DNA of 64,000 bases from Bacilli bacterium (GCA_022652945.1 JALCRV010000012.1:1-64000); one strand, 5' to 3'; shown: positions 26,470 to 35,824, numbered from the stretch's first letter. Program-made: numbers and translations. Notes: generated by a model not told the origin, from the sequence alone.

Positions 26470-27129
26470 TTATAAGGACTTTTTAATGAAATCGAGAATC
26501 AGATCAGCAAGGTAAGCGGAGCCTTTTTCGTTAGGATGAAGACCATCCGCTAAATATTGAGAAGCCGTAGCTTTGTTCTTCTCAGAGAGCAAGGAGTCAT
26601 CATAAAGATCTAGATAAGGGATGGAGTTTTCTGCGCAGAGTTTTTTAATGACATCGACATAATCTTTTAAAGGTTTATAAGGCTTTAAATGGGTTACCGC
26701 TTTTACGTTATCAGCATCGTATCTGTAAGAAGGAGTGATAAAGAAAATCTTACTGTGAGGATACTTCTTTTTCAAAGTCTGGATTAACAAATTAACAGCT
26801 CCGCAGAAAGTATAAGGATCTTTATCTCCTTCCTTACCGAAAGGAGCGGTCCCGTGTCCGTAATCGTTAGTACCACCAAAGACACAGATGATATCGGCCT
26901 TTTCGTCCATCAGTTCCGTTCTTAAGAGGAAATCATAATCCCAAACGGCATAATCGGAGACTTCGTTCTGTCTGGCGAGTCTTGTCCCGCCGACTCCGTA
27001 GTTCTTGACGATTTTAAATAAGTTCTTTCTTTTAATAATCTCGACAAAAGAGTCCTCTCTTTTTTTCGGACCATATCCCTCAGTGATACTATCCCCGAGG
27101 AAATAAATAGATTTACCTTTGATTTCCAT
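26470..27129 (-). CDS. SGNH/GDSL-family hydrolase, probably a carbohydrate esterase
   Basis: A 219-residue hydrolase without signal peptide. Block I FLGDSITEGYG carries the nucleophile serine, block II GVGGTRLARQ the glycine, block III GGTNDYGHG the asparagine, and block V DGLHPNEKG the Asp and His. Such enzymes remove acetyl groups from sugars or lipids; its place among sugar genes favours a carbohydrate acetylesterase acting in the cytoplasm. TATAAT (minus strand, 27153-27148) lies only about 18 nt before the ATG and there is no ribosome site, so the mRNA may be nearly leaderless. Confidence 0.82.
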   Translation of the reverse strand: MEIKGKSIYFLGDSITEGYGPKKREDSFVEIIKRKNLFKIVKNYGVGGTRLARQNEVSDYAVWDYDFLLRTELMDEKADIICVFGGTNDYGHGTAPFGKEGDKDPYTFCGAVNLLIQTLKKKYPHSKIFFITPSYRYDADNVKAVTHLKPYKPLKDYVDVIKKLCAENSIPYLDLYDDSLLSEKNKATASQYLADGLHPNEKGSAYLADLILDFIKKSL

Positions 27130-27244
27130 GTTTAAATTACCGCTTTTATTATAAGCGTTCTCGTTTTAATTAGATGGACATTAAGTTAAGTAGTCTGCTT
27201 TTTAAAGTTTTAGATGAGGGTTTATGTAACATCAAAACATTTAG

Positions 27245-29308
27245 TTATTCTGCGCTTACTTTAATCACGTGCTTCGCTTTTAGATATGAACAGAAGACAA
27301 TTAAAACGGAAAGGACCAGACTAAGAAGGATAGAGATAACTCCGGGCCACGGTAAGGATAAAGAAGAGCTGACGAACAATTTAGCGATTAAAGCCCATAA
27401 GCCATAGGTCAGAGGAATAAAGAGAACTAGACTTGTTAGGAAAAGCATTCCTGTTTCTACAATTAATTTATGTTCCAGATCTTTTCTGTCGCTTTCTTGT
27501 TGCTGGTTCTCGTTATCTAAAGCGGCAGAGTCCAAAAGCAAGGAACTGATTAAGAAGAAAGAGCATAAAGAAAGACCGACAAATAAAGCTAGGAAGACAT
27601 ATTTAACTACATTTAGTTTCTCTGAGACCGAGATAGCCTTCTCATAAGTCTGGTTAGCTAAGTGAATATTTCTATTTCCGCTAGCTAAGCAGAAATCCAC
27701 CGCTTTTTTCACCTCGGCGGTTTCTTGGCCTTTAGGTAAAATAAAGGCGGTGTAGTAATCATAAATATTAGCGCAGAGGATTTTTCCTTCGTTTTCTGTC
27801 ATCATAATTTCGGAATCCAAGGTCAGACCCGCTAAATTCAGACTGGTCTTAAGAGAAGAAGAGCCGGAATTATAAGAGCAGATAAATTCTCGATTTTTAA
27901 AATAGGTGTCCTTATAACTAGAAAGATAATAGCTTAAGAGTTTTAAGGAAATCTGATGGCCTTCTTCGTACACCTTTACTTGGATGCTGCCACCAGCATC
28001 GATGGAATTATAGATATCAGCCGCATAAAGAGCGAAGATGTCTTTTTTCTCGCTCTCCGGGATGTTTTCTGGAGTCTGAGTGCCTTTAGAGGTGTAATAG
28101 GAGGCGATGTATTTATCTTTCGGGAATTCGTTATTATCGAAAGCTTCTTGATAGTACTTATCAGTTACATATCTGATGCCGTAGCCAGAAAGGCTTTGAA
28201 AGAAATTCAAAGGAACGACCGTTAAAGTCTGATCGGAGGTAGCGGAATAAAGGCAATCCTTAGGTAAGGTGACTTGTAAACTCTGTGGTAAGATATTGTT
28301 CCTATAAAGGAAGTAAATATAATCTTTAAAAGGCAGGACAACATCATTATCTTTAATAACGGCCTTTGAATCAAAAAAGGTGGCTTTATTTTTATTGCTT
28401 TCATCAAGAATCTTGGCTCCGTAACTTGAATTTGAAAAGGCTACAGGTAAGGAAGAAGCAAGAATACTCATATTTGGATCTTTAAAAGAAAAGACATCCT
28501 TGGCCTTTTGGAATTTGGAATACACATCCGAAGAAACAAAACCGAGATTAAGATAGGAATATGACTTCTTCTCGAATAGTTCCTGACCTAAAGCGTGCAC
28601 TTCCGTTGTTTGAGCTTTTGGTTCTTTTTCATCAAAGGCTTCTTTCCAGTAATCAAAATAAGGTTGGAAATGCTCAAGGTTAAATCCGGTATTTAAGATA
28701 CCGGAAATCGTTAGAGCATCAGAGTTCCTGAAATAAAGTTTTTGACCCAGTAAAGCTGAAGGATCTTTTAAGGCCTCTGGAGTTAACGCTGTTCCGTTTT
28801 CTGCTGTTCGGTCTTCATATCCTCCAAGAGAAAATAGGGCATATTGGAAATCCGTCAGCATAATAGACTGGGTGGCTTTCGGGAAATCCCCGGCCATTAA
28901 GGAATAAGAAGCTGGTAGATCAGTTAATTTATCGATGGAGACCAGATTATTGATCGGATCGAAAATCGAATATAAATAGCCCTTGCTTTCTTGGCAAGAA
29001 TCTAAAAGGGACATTCCGCCTTCGACGCTTGGGACTAATCCTTTTACTGCTATCCCCATCTTATCTGAAGCTTGTTTTAGTTCCTCTTCAGTAAGTCTTC
29101 CTTCGCTGACATTTAAGGTAAGATAGTCATCATTAGCTTTTTCTAATGAATAAGAGACATAATCTGCCTTATTTTGCTTAACAAGGCTAGTAAAGACCGC
29201 TAATGAACTAAGAGCGAGAACTAAGGACAGAAGACTGGCTGATAATTTCAGTTTTCTATTTTTAAAAAACGCCATGATATCAGCCGTGTTTTTCTTTAGT
29301 TCTTTCAT
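27245..29308 (-). CDS. FtsX/MacB-like membrane protein with a large extracellular domain
   Basis: A 687-residue protein with one N-terminal membrane helix (about residues 20-44), an extracellular domain of roughly 500 residues, and three C-terminal helices (around 570-680). This one-plus-three layout is that of MacB/FtsX-type ABC permeases, which work mechanically rather than as channels. No matching ATPase is adjacent, which is unusual. The extracellular part was not recognised. Start at 29308 with GGAGG. The promoter contains a 12-bp homopolymer (see 29351-29379). Confidence 0.6.
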   Translation of the reverse strand: MKELKKNTADIMAFFKNRKLKLSASLLSLVLALSSLAVFTSLVKQNKADYVSYSLEKANDDYLTLNVSEGRLTEEELKQASDKMGIAVKGLVPSVEGGMSLLDSCQESKGYLYSIFDPINNLVSIDKLTDLPASYSLMAGDFPKATQSIMLTDFQYALFSLGGYEDRTAENGTALTPEALKDPSALLGQKLYFRNSDALTISGILNTGFNLEHFQPYFDYWKEAFDEKEPKAQTTEVHALGQELFEKKSYSYLNLGFVSSDVYSKFQKAKDVFSFKDPNMSILASSLPVAFSNSSYGAKILDESNKNKATFFDSKAVIKDNDVVLPFKDYIYFLYRNNILPQSLQVTLPKDCLYSATSDQTLTVVPLNFFQSLSGYGIRYVTDKYYQEAFDNNEFPKDKYIASYYTSKGTQTPENIPESEKKDIFALYAADIYNSIDAGGSIQVKVYEEGHQISLKLLSYYLSSYKDTYFKNREFICSYNSGSSSLKTSLNLAGLTLDSEIMMTENEGKILCANIYDYYTAFILPKGQETAEVKKAVDFCLASGNRNIHLANQTYEKAISVSEKLNVVKYVFLALFVGLSLCSFFLISSLLLDSAALDNENQQQESDRKDLEHKLIVETGMLFLTSLVLFIPLTYGLWALIAKLFVSSSLSLPWPGVISILLSLVLSVLIVFCSYLKAKHVIKVSAE

Positions 29309-29350
29309 TTTTCCTCCTCGCGAGAAAATATTTTCATTTACCCCAAAGCC

Positions 29351-29379
29351 ATTGTAGCATGTTTTTTTTTTTTATTATT
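29351..29379 (-). promoter_or_regulatory. Promoter with a 12-bp A-tract filling its spacer
   Basis: On the minus strand TGCTACAAT gives an extended -10 (29356-29351). The 17 nt upstream of it consist of twelve A and CATGC. Length change in the A-tract would alter the -35/-10 spacing. Confidence 0.5.
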
Positions 29380-29499
29380 TGTTCTTTTCTTTACATTTAT
29401 ATGACAAACTTTTACTAAATCCGAACACTTGAAGCATAATGAAGTTGTAAACATTTGACATTCATTGTAAATTATAAGTAAGGACCAAATAAGTACCGC

Positions 29500-30729
29500 A
29501 TGGATAGCAAATTACTTTCCTACGTCTTAAGTGAAATACCGCCTAGCTACTCGACGGCTATTTCGGTTTATAAAGGGAAAAAACCTGTAAAGCCTTTAAC
29601 TACAGATGACATTGATTTAATTAAACCCTTCTGGAATAACACCTTTGCTTCAAAAGAGCGCGCCTCTTGGTGGATGTATAAGGATTATCTGATTTATGGA
29701 GTCGTAAAGGATAAGGAATCGGATCTTTCCGTAATCCTTGGTCCGATGCGCACCGTTGTTTTTAATGATGAAGAAGCGCGGGATGTTCTTTTAGCCGCTC
29801 ATCTTGACCTTAATAAAATCGATGATCTGAAAGTAAAACTGAACGGCCTTTTAAAAATGAATATCGGTGGTATTTATTCGATGCTGAACTATCTTGATGT
29901 GGTCATCAACCATGAAGCAATTGAACCTAAGACTTTCTTTGCTAAAGACGATCAGATTGAGAAGACTGACATCATTAAAAGCGAAGCGGAATTAATTGAA
30001 AACCGTGGTCAGATTTCAGGTGGGAAAGAGGCTTGGAGATTTGAGCAAGAACTGATTCTTTTAGTCTCCGAAGGGAAATTCCATCGTCTAGGAAGCGGAG
30101 AGACTTTAACATATAAAGCGCGCACTTCGTTTTTTGGAGTCGATCCTTTAAGACATTACCAGGATCGTTGCCTGTCTTCGATTACCTTGGTCTCCAGAGC
30201 GGCGATGGAAGGCGGGATGGAACCTGACACCGCGTATTTCCTCCAGGATCTATATACCGAAAAGATCGAAGCGGCTACCAATATCAAGGAAATGGAAGGC
30301 ATCCAATCAGCGATGCTAAGAGACTTCTCAGAAAGGATGAATTCCTTGCATTTTAGAGATACGGATAATCCGACCATCAATAGGGCCATCAGCTGTATCG
30401 ATGAGCATGTTAGGGAAAGGCTGACGACCGAGACTTTGGCTTCTTATATGAATGTCTCACCATCTTATCTTTCAGTTAAGTTTAAAAAATGTGTCGGGAC
30501 TAATATTCCCGGCTATATCAATGCTCAGAAGATCAAGGAAGCTAAGAAACTTTTGAAGTTTACTTCTAAACCATTATCGGATATTGCGGAATATCTTTCT
30601 TTTTCCACTCAGTCCTATTTCCAAAACACCTTCAGGAAAATCACCGGTATGACCCCTAATGATTATCGTAAACAGGGTGGGGAAGATAAGACAAAAGATA
30701 AGAAATTGAATAAAGCCCAACAAGATTGA
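29500..30729 (+). CDS. AraC-family regulator with shared N-terminal domain (copy 4)
   Basis: A 409-residue regulator with YGVVKDKESDLSVILGPM in the N-terminal domain, the middle block QDRCLSSITLVSRAAMEGGMEPDTAYFLQD and the double HTH ending FSTQSYFQNTFRKITGMTPNDYR. The tail is lysine-rich. It lies upstream of the esterase at 30807 but a terminator separates them. TTGTAA occurs at 29444 and 29465 with TATAAG at 29473. There is no clear ribosome site. Unlike copies 2, 3 and 5, it is not divergent from a binding lipoprotein. Confidence 0.85.
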   Translation: MDSKLLSYVLSEIPPSYSTAISVYKGKKPVKPLTTDDIDLIKPFWNNTFASKERASWWMYKDYLIYGVVKDKESDLSVILGPMRTVVFNDEEARDVLLAAHLDLNKIDDLKVKLNGLLKMNIGGIYSMLNYLDVVINHEAIEPKTFFAKDDQIEKTDIIKSEAELIENRGQISGGKEAWRFEQELILLVSEGKFHRLGSGETLTYKARTSFFGVDPLRHYQDRCLSSITLVSRAAMEGGMEPDTAYFLQDLYTEKIEAATNIKEMEGIQSAMLRDFSERMNSLHFRDTDNPTINRAISCIDEHVRERLTTETLASYMNVSPSYLSVKFKKCVGTNIPGYINAQKIKEAKKLLKFTSKPLSDIAEYLSFSTQSYFQNTFRKITGMTPNDYRKQGGEDKTKDKKLNKAQQD

Positions 30730-30746
30730 TATATAGGAATAACTGA

Positions 30747-30785
30747 AAGGCTTTTAATAAGGTTAAATTTAACAAGCCTTTTTTA
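30747..30785 (+). terminator. Terminator after AraC copy 4
   Basis: AAGGCTT/AAGCCTT stem with internal pairing GTTAAATTTAAC, followed by a T-run. Confidence 0.75.
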
Positions 30786-30806
30786 AGGCGGAAAGGAAAC
30801 AAAATC

Positions 30807-31787
30807 ATGAAAGTCACAGTCGAAAAGATTTTAACAAACGGAGCTAATCTGACCTGTTATGTCATGGATAAGTCAAAGGAGATGCCGGGTAACGACATCC
30901 GCCCGGCGGCTTTGATTTTCCCCGGGGGCGGTTATACGATGTGCTCCGATCGCGAAGCTGAACCGGTCGCGATGGCCTTCTTAGAAAGAGGCTTTAATGC
31001 CTTCGTTCTCCGTTATACAACTGGGAATTATATGAAAAACCAGATGAACGGGACTTTTGAAAAGGCCTTAATGGAAGCGGAAGCTTCCTTGAAGTATTTA
31101 AAGGATAATTCTAAAGAGCTTGGAATCGATCCTAAGAGAATTGTCACTATCGGTTTTTCTGCCGGTGGACATCTGGCGGCTGCTTTAGGAACTTTAGGGA
31201 AGGATAAACCGGAAGCCTTGATTCTCGGTTATCCGGTTACTAAAGAAGCGGATGTAAGAGGTCTGGGGTTAGGTAAGGTACCTGATCTGCCTTCTGCAAT
31301 CGATAGAAATACTCCGCCGTGTTTTATCTTCTCTACCCAGGGAGATGGCTTAGTCCCGATTGCGAATTCTTTGGATTTTGCTAGCAAGCTTTCCGCTTAT
31401 GGGATTCCTTTTGAGCTTCATGTGTTTTTAACTGGCCAACACGGCCTATCGATCGCTACGAAAGTATCCGGGCCGGTGGATGATGATGTGGCTAAGTGGG
31501 TGGAGTTAGCTATTCGCTTTATCGAAAACTTAGAGAAGGATGAATATCCTCATGCTCCCCGTCCGATCTCGGAAGGCTGTTCTTTAGATACTAAAGTCGG
31601 TGAATTGGTCAACCATCCTTTAGCTTCCAAGATCATTGAAAAATATATTCCTGGTTTCTGCCAAGGAGCGAAGATGAATCCTTTAGCTAATGCGATGGCT
31701 CTGCGTTCAATTCTGGATTTTATGCCTAATGGGCTTTCTAAAGAGAACAAGAAGAAATTAGAAGAAGAACTGAAAGGTATTAAGTAA
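30807..31787 (+). CDS. Alpha/beta-hydrolase, probably an acetylxylan- or feruloyl-type esterase
   Basis: A 326-residue protein without signal peptide. PGGGYTMCSDREAEPVAMAF gives the oxyanion glycines; GFSAGGHLAA holds the nucleophile serine near residue 117; the late QHGLS supplies a histidine. This matches the BD-FAE/AXE esterase group. The last 80 residues form an extra helical tail (KVGELVNHPLASKIIEKYIP then a methionine-rich helix) like the tail of the GH2 enzyme at 43901. AAAGGA precedes the ATG. Confidence 0.8.
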   Translation: MKVTVEKILTNGANLTCYVMDKSKEMPGNDIRPAALIFPGGGYTMCSDREAEPVAMAFLERGFNAFVLRYTTGNYMKNQMNGTFEKALMEAEASLKYLKDNSKELGIDPKRIVTIGFSAGGHLAAALGTLGKDKPEALILGYPVTKEADVRGLGLGKVPDLPSAIDRNTPPCFIFSTQGDGLVPIANSLDFASKLSAYGIPFELHVFLTGQHGLSIATKVSGPVDDDVAKWVELAIRFIENLEKDEYPHAPRPISEGCSLDTKVGELVNHPLASKIIEKYIPGFCQGAKMNPLANAMALRSILDFMPNGLSKENKKKLEEELKGIK

Positions 31788-31844
31788 TATTCTAGGCTTT
31801 CAGCACTTCCGATTTAACTGATAAGCAGCTGATGTCTTAAAAAG

Positions 31845-31906
31845 AGGAGAGGAATCATTGGTAAACCTAATCTTTTACCATCTTTCTTCTCCTGTATTTT
31901 TTAAAA
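31845..31906 (+). terminator. Terminator after the esterase
   Basis: Outer stem AGGAGA/TCTCCT and inner GGTAAA/TTTACC, then ATTTTTT. Confidence 0.75.
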
Positions 31907-31979
31907 TAGCCCCCTATGAGGATGCAATTGTAGATTTATATAGTTTTTTATGAAAAGACATAAAACATTAATGTAAATA

Positions 31980-32009
31980 TTTTTTTTGGTGGGGGGGAAG
32001 TGTTATTAT
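31980..32009 (+). promoter_or_regulatory. Putative promoter containing T8 and G7 homopolymer tracts
   Basis: Eight T (31980-31987), GGT and seven G (31991-31997) lie just upstream of a -10-like TATTAT (32004-32009), inside the expected -35/-10 spacer. A ribosome site GGGAGG lies 7 nt before the ATG. Confidence 0.4.
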
Positions 32010-32032
32010 TCAGATAAGGGAGGAAATAAAAA

Positions 32033-32665
32033 ATGAAAAGGAAAAAGCTTATTTTTAGTCTTTGTCCCTTATGTTTAGGTGCTTTGCTTTTAACCGGCTG
32101 TGGCACTACCTCAGCTTCTTATACGTATTCGGTTGATGTCTACCCGGGGTATAACGGAAGCAATAAACCTTACCGTCTCGACTTTGAAGAAGATCCTCTC
32201 ATGGGTAAGGATGAAATCTTTAAAGATGATACTAAAGCCCGTAAGTTAACAGCGGCCTCCGCTTATCTTTCCTTTTTCCCAGAAGGGAAATACACGATTG
32301 CCAATATAGCGAATGGTTTCTTGTATTACGGATTAATCATGACGGATAACGGGGAAAAAGATATTAAGTTCTTCGATAGAGATCTAACTCAGTATATCGG
32401 TTTAAGCATGATGCCGGGAGTAATCTTGGATGGGATCATCTCCCAAGGCACCCATAGTTATATTCTTTGTTGGGATTATTTTAGCGGAGCGGCTTTTAGT
32501 GTCGATGATGCCTTGAAGGTCTTAAAAGCTAAAAAAGAACAAACCTTCGATATTTATTTCGGAAATACCTGTATTTACTTCTTATCAAAAGAAACTGGGT
32601 TTGATAAGAGCTGTCTTTCTCTCTTCGATGAAAATATTAAGCCCTTAACGGATTACGGTGCTTAA
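32033..32665 (+). CDS. Lipoprotein of unknown function
   Basis: A 210-residue lipoprotein with lipobox LTGC near residue 23. The mature part is about half polar with several aromatic residues; no family was recognised. Its stop is 15 nt before the LRR lipoprotein at 32681, so the two are co-transcribed. Its promoter contains homopolymer tracts that could vary in length. Confidence 0.6.
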   Translation: MKRKKLIFSLCPLCLGALLLTGCGTTSASYTYSVDVYPGYNGSNKPYRLDFEEDPLMGKDEIFKDDTKARKLTAASAYLSFFPEGKYTIANIANGFLYYGLIMTDNGEKDIKFFDRDLTQYIGLSMMPGVILDGIISQGTHSYILCWDYFSGAAFSVDDALKVLKAKKEQTFDIYFGNTCIYFLSKETGFDKSCLSLFDENIKPLTDYGA

Positions 32666-32680
32666 AGGAGGAAAAGAACA

Positions 32681-33934
32681 ATGAAATCAACAAAATTAAT
32701 TCTTCCTCTGATCCTCGTTTCTTCATTCCTTTTTTCCTGTTCGAATGTTTCGCCTCAGCAAACGATCAGTCAAGACGGCATCAAATATGAACTGGCGGAA
32801 GATAAGGCTTCTTATGCTATAGCCGGTTATGAAGATAGCCTAGAAGGGAAGGTCAGTTTACCTGGGAAGGTAAACGGAGCGACGGTTAAATCCCTTAAGT
32901 CCCAAGCCTTTAAAGCGAACTCTAAGATTACTTCTGTCATCTGCCCCGACTCGATTGAGACCATTGAAGAAGGAGCCTTTTATGATTGTGCTTCTTTAAG
33001 CGAAATCGACCTCGGCAAAGGAGTTAAGGACATCGCTGATGTGGTGTTCTATAAAGATCCGCTTTTAAAGCACATTTCTATGCCTTCCTCTATCGAAAGC
33101 ATCGGTGTCTTTAACTTCAACGGATGCGCATCGTTAGAATATAACATTAAAGACAATGCTTATTATTTAGGTAATTCATCTAATCCTTTCTCACTGTTAT
33201 GGTCGATCGATACTAAAGCCTCGGAGGTGGAGATTCCTTCTCAATGCGCAGTGATCGCTCCCGATGCATTTAACAATGTCAGGAATTCTGTTTTAAAGAA
33301 AGTCCTGCTGCCTTCTTCTTTAAAAGGAATGGGATTAAGAACTTTTTATAATTCTTTCTATCTAGAAGAATGCAATCTTCCTAAAGAGGCGCCTTTAAAG
33401 ACCATACCGGAAGCAGCCTTTTTCTCCTGTTGTTCTTTAAAAGCCATCCAGATACCTAATAAGGTTGAGGCTATCGAAACGGAAGCCTTCTATAACTGTA
33501 AAAGTCTAACTAGCCTTGTGCTTCCTGATAGTCTTCTTTCCCTCGGGGTAAGTTCCTTTAGAAAATGCGAAGGCTTAACAGAAATCACCTTAGGGAAGAA
33601 TCTTACTTCCCTTGGAGATAATGCCTTCATGGATTGTATCAGCCTTGAAAAGTTGACCTTGCCTTCCTCCTTAAAGGAAATCGGTAAGCAAGCCTTCCTA
33701 AGCTGCTCCTCTTTAAATCAACTGGTGATTCCAGAAAGCGTCACCTCGATTGCGGATTACGCTTTTGCAGGTTGCACTAACCTTTCTTTATTCTTCAAAG
33801 CCAGTTCGCTTCCTAGCGGAGTCTCTTCCTTATATAAGCCTTCTTCCATGATGGCTTATTTCTATTCGGAAGGGAAGCCGACCAGCGAAGGCTCCTATTG
33901 GCATTATCAGAATAACATTCCGACCGCTTGGTAA
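32681..33934 (+). CDS. Leucine-rich-repeat (BspA-like, LRR_5) lipoprotein
   Basis: A 417-residue surface lipoprotein with lipobox LFSC. About ten LRR_5/BspA-type repeats follow (for example LTEITLGKNLTSLGDNAFMD, LEKLTLPSSLKEIGKQAFLS). Such proteins are common in gut and oral bacteria and bind host or partner cells. AAAGGAGG precedes the ATG. Second gene of the operon with the unknown lipoprotein. Confidence 0.88.
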   Translation: MKSTKLILPLILVSSFLFSCSNVSPQQTISQDGIKYELAEDKASYAIAGYEDSLEGKVSLPGKVNGATVKSLKSQAFKANSKITSVICPDSIETIEEGAFYDCASLSEIDLGKGVKDIADVVFYKDPLLKHISMPSSIESIGVFNFNGCASLEYNIKDNAYYLGNSSNPFSLLWSIDTKASEVEIPSQCAVIAPDAFNNVRNSVLKKVLLPSSLKGMGLRTFYNSFYLEECNLPKEAPLKTIPEAAFFSCCSLKAIQIPNKVEAIETEAFYNCKSLTSLVLPDSLLSLGVSSFRKCEGLTEITLGKNLTSLGDNAFMDCISLEKLTLPSSLKEIGKQAFLSCSSLNQLVIPESVTSIADYAFAGCTNLSLFFKASSLPSGVSSLYKPSSMMAYFYSEGKPTSEGSYWHYQNNIPTAW

Positions 33935-34234
33935 ATCATAAATTTCTTTTCTAAAAAAAGAGAAGTTATTTTATTGCTCAGTTAAGCCAGTTCTGTTTTT
34001 CCTTGCACTTTTTTATTTTCACAGATATTTACAAATTGTAAGAATATTTGTTAGTCTCTTTTACATATTTCAACCTAGGAAACCATTAAAAAGGGTGGCC
34101 CTTATTTAAAATTAGTTTCTAAAAAAGCTCAATAAGTAAGGCATATTTATTGACTGCTAAGAGCCGGTTTCTTTTTAAAGCCCATTTATTCTTTTGCGTT
34201 TTTCTTTTGCACTTAGTTGGCTTTGCTTACTTGG
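33935..34234. other. Intergenic AT-rich stretch
   Basis: About 300 bp with no ORF of coding character. It holds a short AAGGG-TGG-CCCTT hairpin near 34092-34104, a TTTACAAATTG near 33 kb-end (34030), and AT-rich tracts. The operator of the next gene follows at 34235-34313. Confidence 0.5.
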
Positions 34235-34248
34235 TGTAAGCGCATACT
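34235..34248 (+). promoter_or_regulatory. cre-like site (CcpA)
   Basis: TGTAAGCGCATACT, close to the cre consensus, 13 bp upstream of the first operator box of the following gene. Confidence 0.55.
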
Positions 34249-34260
34249 TTGTTTACGGTT

Positions 34261-34313
34261 TTACAATTGCAGCCGTTATTTTACAATACCCGGAAGCCAG
34301 TACTTTTTAAGAT
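34261..34313 (+). promoter_or_regulatory. Two-box AraC-type operator and promoter
   Basis: TTACAA at 34261, TTACAATA at 34281 (20 bp apart) and -10 TAAGAT at 34308, 27 bp from box 2. Spacing is identical to 22544-22596. Confidence 0.7.
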
Positions 34314-34351
34314 TAAGGTGGTTTGATGAGAAACTAATCATGGAGGTATTT

Positions 34352-35740
34352 ATGAACAATCGCAAACCCTTAGTTGCTGTTCTGTCTCTGTTAGCCGGTA
34401 TCGGCATGCTCACTTCTTGTGGCACTCCTGCTGCTTCTTCTGTTGCTTCATCTGCGGCTTCTTCCGCTGCCGCTTCTTCTTCCGCTGTTGCTGCTTCTTC
34501 CGAGGTTGCTTCTTCCGCTGCCGTCTCTTCTGAAGAGGTGGTTCCGGATTATTGCAAAGGCTTCTACGAAGCTGCGATCGGTGGTGGCGCTTATAAGTGC
34601 TACGTCATCCTTCATACCAACGGCGTCTATTACGCTTCCTTTGCAAATGATGGTATGAAGGTTGCTGGTTACTATGATTATTCCGAGACTTCAATCGACT
34701 ATACATATAAAGATGGCGATAACGATGTCACCGTCACTTGCCCCGCTCAGATTCATTGCACTGAGTTCGATGGCAAGGAAGTTGGCACTTACGGTCTTAA
34801 AGATGGCGTCCTTTATGGCTTCAAGGCTATCAGCTGGGCTGTCAACTGGACTCAGAACACCAAGGATGCTTTACCGATCACCGAGGAAGGGAAGACCGTT
34901 GTCACCTTTACTTTGGAAGGCAATGAGTTCTCCACGCTCGAACTTAAGCACACTGGCACCTACATCGATACTTTAGGCGCTGATGAAATCGATGGCACTT
35001 GGGCCAAGACTGATAACGGTTTTAATCTCACTTCCGATAAAGGCGAGAAATATACCGTCGTCTATAACGAAGATAAGACCAAGGCTACTTATACCGATCC
35101 GAAAGGTGCGACTTTGACGATTCTTCCTCCGGTTGTTGAAGTAGATCAGTACCTCCTCACCGGTACCTATAAAGGCAGTGAAGATGGCGCGGTCACTTAC
35201 GGAGCTAACGTCCATCTCTACGAGTCTAAGAATGCTCTCGTCGAAGTCACGGTCGAAGGCACCGTTAATTCCACGGTCACCGGCACTTGGACTATCGATG
35301 ATGCTACCAAGAACATTACCTTGAAGATTGGCGATGCCAATACTGACATTACTTATAACGCCAATCTTGATCAGTACACCGCCAATTATGTCTTGGTTAA
35401 CAACGGAACCACTATTGCGACGATTCCTGTTGCGACCGCTTTGAATGCTTACTTCACCTTCACCGGCGCTTCGATGCTAATCTTAAAGTGCTTCAAGACC
35501 GGAACTGGTGAACTCTTCATCAATTATGGCGGAGAAAAAGATACTGGCATCGCTGCCACTTGGACTTATGACAAAGCTACTTATAAGCTCGGTGTGGCTA
35601 TCGGTGGAGTCGATCAGACTTTGACGATGGATGCGACCACTCACGCTTATTCCTTTACCTACACCGCTTCTTTAGGTGGCAACGATATTACTGATACTCT
35701 TACTTGCCCGGCAGAACAATGGGGCAAGCTGACCGTTTAA
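34352..35740 (+). CDS. Surface lipoprotein with Ser/Ala linker and repeated beta-type domain
   Basis: A 462-residue lipoprotein: lipobox LTSC, then a Ser/Ala-rich linker of about 40 residues, then 370 residues of Thr/Asp-rich, beta-prone sequence with repeated GTY/GTW turns (GTYIDTLG, GTWAKTDNG, GTYKGSEDG, GTWTIDD). The linker is like that of surface proteins spaced from the membrane. GGAGGT precedes the ATG at 34352; an earlier start at 34217 would include the promoter and is rejected. Its operator and a cre-like site suggest sugar-linked expression. No domain was recognised; carbohydrate binding is a guess. Confidence 0.7.
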   Translation: MNNRKPLVAVLSLLAGIGMLTSCGTPAASSVASSAASSAAASSSAVAASSEVASSAAVSSEEVVPDYCKGFYEAAIGGGAYKCYVILHTNGVYYASFANDGMKVAGYYDYSETSIDYTYKDGDNDVTVTCPAQIHCTEFDGKEVGTYGLKDGVLYGFKAISWAVNWTQNTKDALPITEEGKTVVTFTLEGNEFSTLELKHTGTYIDTLGADEIDGTWAKTDNGFNLTSDKGEKYTVVYNEDKTKATYTDPKGATLTILPPVVEVDQYLLTGTYKGSEDGAVTYGANVHLYESKNALVEVTVEGTVNSTVTGTWTIDDATKNITLKIGDANTDITYNANLDQYTANYVLVNNGTTIATIPVATALNAYFTFTGASMLILKCFKTGTGELFINYGGEKDTGIAATWTYDKATYKLGVAIGGVDQTLTMDATTHAYSFTYTASLGGNDITDTLTCPAEQWGKLTV

Positions 35741-35765
35741 TTAGTTTCGCTTCGGTAATTTATTC

Positions 35766-35805
35766 TCAAAGAAGGAATAATGTCTAACCTCCGTTCCTTC
35801 TTTGA
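35766..35805 (+). terminator. 12-bp perfect hairpin after the Ser/Ala-linker lipoprotein
   Basis: TCAAAGAAGGAA pairs with TTCCTTCTTTGA. It lacks a strong T-run, so it may protect the mRNA end or act with the next hairpin. Confidence 0.5.
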
Positions 35806-35824
35806 ACATTTGATTTCAGGTATC

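Noticed and set aside
34217-34351. N-terminal extension of the Ser/Ala-linker lipoprotein
   Set aside because: It would translate the promoter and operator and place 45 residues before the signal peptide; the ATG at 34352 has a ribosome site.
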